Positions 15,487-18,208 of a DNA stretch of 18,208 nt are shown in pieces (the first letter of the stretch is position 1; each line of letters begins with the position of its first letter). This stretch comes from an uncultured Spirochaetales bacterium. GTDB taxonomy: Bacteria; Spirochaetota; Spirochaetia; Sphaerochaetales; Sphaerochaetaceae. The stretch spans positions 1 to 18,208 of the forward strand of contig CALFMX010000315.1 of the NCBI GenBank assembly GCA_937902565.1. Reading direction: 5' to 3'. The notes beneath the pieces were generated by a model, which was not told the origin of the DNA, ran no database searches, and worked only from the letters and a program-made list of their open reading frames with translations. The translations under genes and the position numbers were made by a program.

Positions 15487-15731
15487 AACTATGTCGTCAA
15501 GCCGAGGCGCGGGGCGGTGCCGGTCTCCTGGTAGGCGGAAGCGATATTCCCACTTGATGGTGGCCACAACAGCCCGTCGCCGGTGACGGGCCGCCCATCA
15601 TCCGACACACATCCTGTTGATCAGACACCGATGGAACATCAAGGCATGGATCACCATGTCCTGCCTCCAAGAGCCCCGGTCATTCGCTTGTGTGCGAGCT
15701 TTCAATCTGACTGCTGGATGGCCAGCTACAG
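15487..15731. other. Non-coding right arm of the IS
   Basis: No convincing gene is seen in these 245 bp. A perfect 7-bp hairpin (GCCCGTC/GACGGGC, 15572-15578 with 15585-15591, 6-base loop) is present without a T-run, so it is not a standard terminator. Confidence 0.5.
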
Positions 15732-15761
15732 GAAATGGGTAGGTTGTTCTTTTCTCATCCC
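15732..15761 (-). repeat. Right terminal inverted repeat of the IS
   Basis: This is the reverse complement of the left repeat with two differences in 30. TAA follows immediately, repeating the TAA in front of the left repeat. Confidence 0.9.
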
Positions 15762-15764
15762 TAA

Positions 15765-15915
15765 GGAACCCAACCGTCGAGCACCTCAAGAGTCTTGGCC
15801 TTGTTGCTTCGACCCCTCCCCCTGTGATCAAGCGCGTCATCGAGGAGACACAAGAGGCGCGCATGGGGTGACCCGGGACAAGATTGAGGAGATTGCCAAG
15901 GCGCTCAGGCAGTAG
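15765..15915 (+). pseudogene. Degraded C-terminal coding fragment of unknown family
   Basis: If the IS and one TAA are removed, the frame from the IS4-type remnant runs on as RIV-RNPTVEHLKSLGLV, then VIKRVIEETQEARMG to a TGA at about 15870. Inserting one base there would continue the frame as VTRDKIEEIAKALRQ to a TAG at 15913-15915, so a one-base deletion is suspected. The helical ending faintly resembles HipA-type C-termini, but I do not recognise it with confidence. Confidence 0.35.
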
Positions 15916-15927
15916 CTGTTTACCGTA

Positions 15928-16779
15928 TCATCCCTTGATGCCGGTCATCACGATTCCTTCCACGATGTAGCGCTGGAAGATGATATAGATGACGATCAAG
16001 GGCAGTGAGGCGGTGGTCAGCAGGACCATGATCTGGTTCCATGGCACCGCCGATACAGTCGCGGTGTAGATCTGGAGCATCAAGGGCCACTTGTCCTTGG
16101 CGGGCAAGAGCATCAAGGGCACCATGAATTGGCTATACACAACATTGAACGTATTCAGGATTGCTATGGCAAACACCGGAAGGGAGAGGGGGACCATGAT
16201 CCTGGTGAATATTCCCAGATTGTTCGCCCCATCAATGCGAGCGGCATCCAGCAGGGTGTCCGGGATGGCATCGAAGAAGTTCTTGAACAAAAACACCATC
16301 CATCCCCAGGCGGAAAATGTGAGGATCACGGAGAGGTAGTTGTTGATCAAGCCCCATTTGTTCATCATCAGGAAAGTGGGGATGATGGTGGCTTGGTTGC
16401 TGATCATCATTGTCCCGATAAAGAACAACAGCAGATGGTTGGCATACTTGAGACGGAGCTTGGAGAGACCAAATCCACAGGTGGAGCTGATGGTGACCTG
16501 CACGATGATCGTGCCAAAACAGATAATCATCGTGTTCTTGATGTTGTTCCAGAGGTTGAAGTACTCAAACGTCTGCCCAATGTTTGCCCAAAGGAAGACC
16601 TTCGGGAACAGCGACGGTGGGAATGCGATTACTTCAAGCTTGTCCTTGAACATCCCGAAGAACATCCAAAGATGTGGCAGAATCTGCAGGGGAATCGAGA
16701 GAAGTAAAATCCCCATGAAGCAACGATAGATTCGCTTTCCCTGACCTGATTTCCTCTCATTGTCCTGAATAATTCCCAT
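15928..16779 (-). CDS. Carbohydrate ABC transporter permease, MalG type
   Basis: The 283-residue inner-membrane permease has about six hydrophobic segments. The cytoplasmic EAA loop is at about 170-200, IPDTLLDAARIDGANNLGIF then MVPLSLP, which docks the ATPase. The C-terminus VEGIVMTGIKG is typical of CUT1-family MalG/UgpE permeases. It lies 12 bp after the MalF-type gene, with AAGGTAGG before the ATG. No ATPase gene is in the window; CUT1 systems often share a separate MsmK-type ATPase. The substrate cannot be told from sequence. Base composition is lower in GC (rows near 16621 about 45%) than the housekeeping genes upstream. Confidence 0.88.
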   Translation of the reverse strand: MGIIQDNERKSGQGKRIYRCFMGILLLSIPLQILPHLWMFFGMFKDKLEVIAFPPSLFPKVFLWANIGQTFEYFNLWNNIKNTMIICFGTIIVQVTISSTCGFGLSKLRLKYANHLLLFFIGTMMISNQATIIPTFLMMNKWGLINNYLSVILTFSAWGWMVFLFKNFFDAIPDTLLDAARIDGANNLGIFTRIMVPLSLPVFAIAILNTFNVVYSQFMVPLMLLPAKDKWPLMLQIYTATVSAVPWNQIMVLLTTASLPLIVIYIIFQRYIVEGIVMTGIKG

Positions 16780-16791
16780 ACTACACCTACC

Positions 16792-17670
16792 TTACATATC
16801 ACTGCGTCTCTGCAAACGCATTTGCATGACGGTCAGCATGAACACGATACAGAATGCTATCGTGGTGATTGTGGTGGCATAGCTGAACTCCCCACCGGTG
16901 TATGCTTTATCGAACGCATACAGGACCAGGGTCTCCGTAGACTTTGCAGGACCTCCCCCAGTCATGATCTTCGGTTCATCGAACAGATTGAAGATCGCGA
17001 TCGTATTGGTGATCAGCAACATCGAGATTGTCGAACGGATCATCGGCAACGTAATTCGGAAGAGCCGTCTCCAGAATCCCGCCCCGTCAAGCTCGGCTGA
17101 CTCATACAGCTCCCGGGGAACATTGGAGAGACCAGCCAAGTAGATGATGAAGTCCATTCCTGCCGACAAGCCTGCAAAGATGAACAGATAGGGAAAGCGC
17201 ATGCACCACTTCACCAGGAGTGTGGAGTTGAGCCACAACTGGTGGGGTAATCCCACTTTACCCATCAAGAAATTCGCCAATCCATAATCCGGCTGCCAGA
17301 TATACTTCCACAGGATTGTAACGACCACGGTGGGTAGGATAGCAGGGATGTAGAACATGGTCCTGATAATCCCCGTATGCTTGGTCACTTCGTTTACCAT
17401 AATCGCCAATGCAAGCGGAACCCAAAAATTCAACACCAACATGATTATCCAAAATTCAAAGTTGTTGCGAAGGGCGTTGAGTACATAGGGATCCTTGAAG
17501 GCACGGATATAGTTCCCAAACCCGATAAAAATGCCAGGAGGGCTCATGATCTGGTACTTGAAGAAGCTTATGCCAACACCCATGGCTATTGGATAATACT
17601 TGAAGACAATGAAGACAATCAGTGCGGGTAGGACAAACAGCCACCCTGAATTCCACTTTATTTTTTTCAT
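16792..17670 (-). CDS. Carbohydrate ABC transporter permease, MalF type
   Basis: The 292-residue permease begins MKKIKWNSGWLFVLPALIVFIVF. It has about six membrane segments, the FGNYIRAFKDPYVLNALRNN periplasmic entry, and the EAA loop VPRELYESAELDGAGFWRRL with FRITLPM at about 183-210. IMTGGGPAKSTETLVLY follows, a hallmark of CUT1 MalF-type subunits. The frame is open 22 codons further upstream, but the ATG at 17670 has AGGA eight bases before it and starts the first membrane segment properly. It sits between the solute-binding protein gene and the MalG-type gene on the same strand. Confidence 0.9.
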   Translation of the reverse strand: MKKIKWNSGWLFVLPALIVFIVFKYYPIAMGVGISFFKYQIMSPPGIFIGFGNYIRAFKDPYVLNALRNNFEFWIIMLVLNFWVPLALAIMVNEVTKHTGIIRTMFYIPAILPTVVVTILWKYIWQPDYGLANFLMGKVGLPHQLWLNSTLLVKWCMRFPYLFIFAGLSAGMDFIIYLAGLSNVPRELYESAELDGAGFWRRLFRITLPMIRSTISMLLITNTIAIFNLFDEPKIMTGGGPAKSTETLVLYAFDKAYTGGEFSYATTITTIAFCIVFMLTVMQMRLQRRSDM

Positions 17671-17702
17671 TCTTAAGTCCTGTTGGTTGCCAAAGGTTTG
17701 CC

Positions 17703-17725
17703 CTGGGTGAGTCAAACCCACCCAG
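17703..17725 (-). promoter_or_regulatory. Intercistronic hairpin between binding protein and permease genes
   Basis: CTGGGTG (17703-17709) pairs with CACCCAG (17719-17725) around a 9-base loop. There is no T-run. Such hairpins after binding-protein genes commonly protect the upstream message and lower permease expression. Confidence 0.45.
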
Positions 17726-17740
17726 AGCACGTACATTCAC

Positions 17741-18052
17741 TTACTTACGGAATGATTGTGGATAGAGTTGATACGCCTCATTCGCTGCTTTCTCTAGCAG
17801 TGTGCGTACTTCATCACGCGAGATTTTCTCTGTCAGCAGAATCTTCTGGAGAACAGGAGCGAGGACATTCTTCAAATCGTTCCAGTTGGCGCACCATGGC
17901 TCCATCTGTGCCGTCTCCGAGATAGTCGCAAACTCCTCTGCCCACCCTTCAGGCCAGCTGGTAGCCATGGAGAATTTCGTCTCAGTCAGATCGACGCGTG
18001 GGGGAATGCGATCGTTGATACCACCGATTGTGTTCTCATACTCCCACTTCTT
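17741..18052 (-). CDS. Extracellular solute-binding protein of the sugar ABC transporter, C-terminal fragment
   Basis: The last 103 or so residues look like a CUT1 family 1 binding protein C-terminus: KWEYENTIGGINDRIPPRVDL, then WPEGWAEEFATISETAQMEPWCANWNDLKNVLAPVLQKILL and RTLLEKAANEAYQLYPQSF. The pattern 'a..l......e.ll.kaa.....l' and the position directly before MalF- and MalG-type genes support this. The N-terminal three quarters, with signal peptide and most ligand contacts, are missing because the frame joins a TonB-dependent receptor. Confidence 0.72.
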   Translation of the reverse strand, partial: KKWEYENTIGGINDRIPPRVDLTETKFSMATSWPEGWAEEFATISETAQMEPWCANWNDLKNVLAPVLQKILLTEKISRDEVRTLLEKAANEAYQLYPQSFRK

Positions 18053-18062
18053 GATCTGGAAC
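18045..18062. other. Probable chimeric junction: TonB-dependent receptor fused in frame to binding protein
   Basis: Reading the minus strand, FYEEFQIK of a TonB-dependent receptor plug runs without a stop into KWEYENTIGG of an ABC binding protein. The two Lys codons AAGAAG make an exact breakpoint unresolvable. This architecture is not biologically sensible, so an assembly artefact is likely. Confidence 0.75.
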
Positions 18063-18208
18063 TCTTCATAGAAGTTGAAGGGAACCGTCGAGAAACCCTG
18101 GCGGCGGTAGGGATCGGTTACGTTCAGCCCGTTGATGTAGGCCACGTTCTCCGCAACGGAGGAACCACCGAAGCTCAGGCCGCCAAAGCTCGACCCTGAG
18201 TTCACCAC
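18053..18208 (-). CDS. TonB-dependent receptor plug-domain fragment (open at window edge)
   Basis: About 52 residues read GSSFGGLSFGGSSVAENVAYINGLN and then DPYRRQGFSTVPFNFYEEFQIK. This matches the plug domain of Oar-like/carboxypeptidase-regulatory-type TonB receptors of gammaproteobacteria, where 'ENvYyINGlNvTd...' and 'F.EEfqiKTGGYs' are typical. The open frame runs to the window end, so the GTG at the edge is not a start. Outer-membrane TonB receptors are not expected beside this spirochaete sugar operon. Confidence 0.65.

Larger units (their letters stand above)
13701..15761 (+). mobile_element. ISAzo13-type insertion sequence, 2061 bp, two genes
   Basis: The element is bounded by 30-bp inverted repeats that agree at 28 of 30 positions, starting GGGATGAGAAAAG at both ends. 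It is flanked by a 3-bp direct repeat TAA (13698-13700 and 15762-15764). It carries a small helix-turn-helix gene and a full-length DDE transposase gene in the same direction, and ends in about 245 bp of non-coding sequence. Its coding part is markedly GC-richer than its surroundings (the row at 14521 is 80% GC). The ends are intact, so it looks recently active. Confidence 0.88.

Noticed and set aside
14245..15567. 440-codon open frame antisense to the ISAzo13 transposase
   Set aside because: It is the mirror of a very GC-rich gene, where stops are rare on the other strand. It is rich in Pro, Ala, His and Val and has no recognisable domain, whereas the plus strand has a full DDE transposase.
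15544..15567. Minus-strand TIKWEYRF resembling the NKWEYQV motif of the IS4-type remnant
   Set aside because: Only a few residues agree and there is no further homology around it; judged coincidence.
1..18208. CRISPR arrays, restriction or abortive-infection systems, retrons, rRNA genes
   Set aside because: No regularly spaced repeats, no nuclease/reverse-transcriptase/methyltransferase defence motifs and no rRNA signatures were seen.

Overview
The window is a contig dominated by one high-GC spirochaete, probably from the Sphaerochaeta/Treponema side of the phylum. Two foreign ends make it look like a chimeric metagenome assembly. The spirochaete assignment is inference from protein character and from the carD-ispD-ispF gene order; no database search was possible.

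Layout. Positions 2 to about 2863 are the C-terminal part of a betaproteobacterial (Comamonadaceae-like) TamB. It fuses in frame, inside one open frame, to the C-terminal S24 peptidase half of a spirochaete-like LexA (about 2864-3145). The spirochaete segment then runs: lexA(partial)-holA (+), uvrC (-), a stand-alone E2/CAT-like acyltransferase (+), thyX (-), rsmE (-), lplA (+), malQ (-), carD-ispD-ispF (+) and tRNA-Leu(CAG) (+) with its own promoter and terminator. Genes are packed tightly. Operon partners overlap by ATGA (lexA/holA, ispD/ispF). Two convergent pairs share the four bases CTAG as both stop codons, and a third overlaps by 11 bp.

From about 13.2 to 15.9 kb, directly after the tRNA-Leu, lies an accessory scar: a rhuM remnant, an IS4-type transposase remnant, and a well-bounded 2.06-kb insertion sequence. 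The IS has 30-bp terminal inverted repeats (28/30 identical) and a 3-bp TAA direct repeat. It carries two genes: a small helix-turn-helix protein resembling the DNA-binding half of IS630 transposases, and an ISAzo13-type DDE transposase. After it comes a lower-GC sugar ABC transporter operon on the minus strand: solute-binding protein (C-terminus only), MalF-type permease, MalG-type permease. The last 156 bases are a TonB-dependent receptor fragment fused in frame to the solute-binding protein, which is the second probable chimeric join.

How the genes fit together. LexA, HolA and UvrC relate to DNA damage and replication. ThyX makes dTMP, RsmE modifies 16S rRNA, LplA attaches lipoate, MalQ handles maltodextrins, CarD acts on RNA polymerase, and IspD/IspF are consecutive enzymes of the MEP isoprenoid pathway.

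The most interesting signal is promoter geometry. Five starts (uvrC, rsmE, lplA, malQ, carD) have TANNNT exactly six bases before the ATG and no usable Shine-Dalgarno. This is the arrangement expected for leaderless mRNAs, here in a genome that encodes CarD. Other points worth a second look are the two-gene hybrid IS, an E2-like acyltransferase whose catalytic His position is Glu, and the rsmE/lplA divergent promoters packed into 46 bp.
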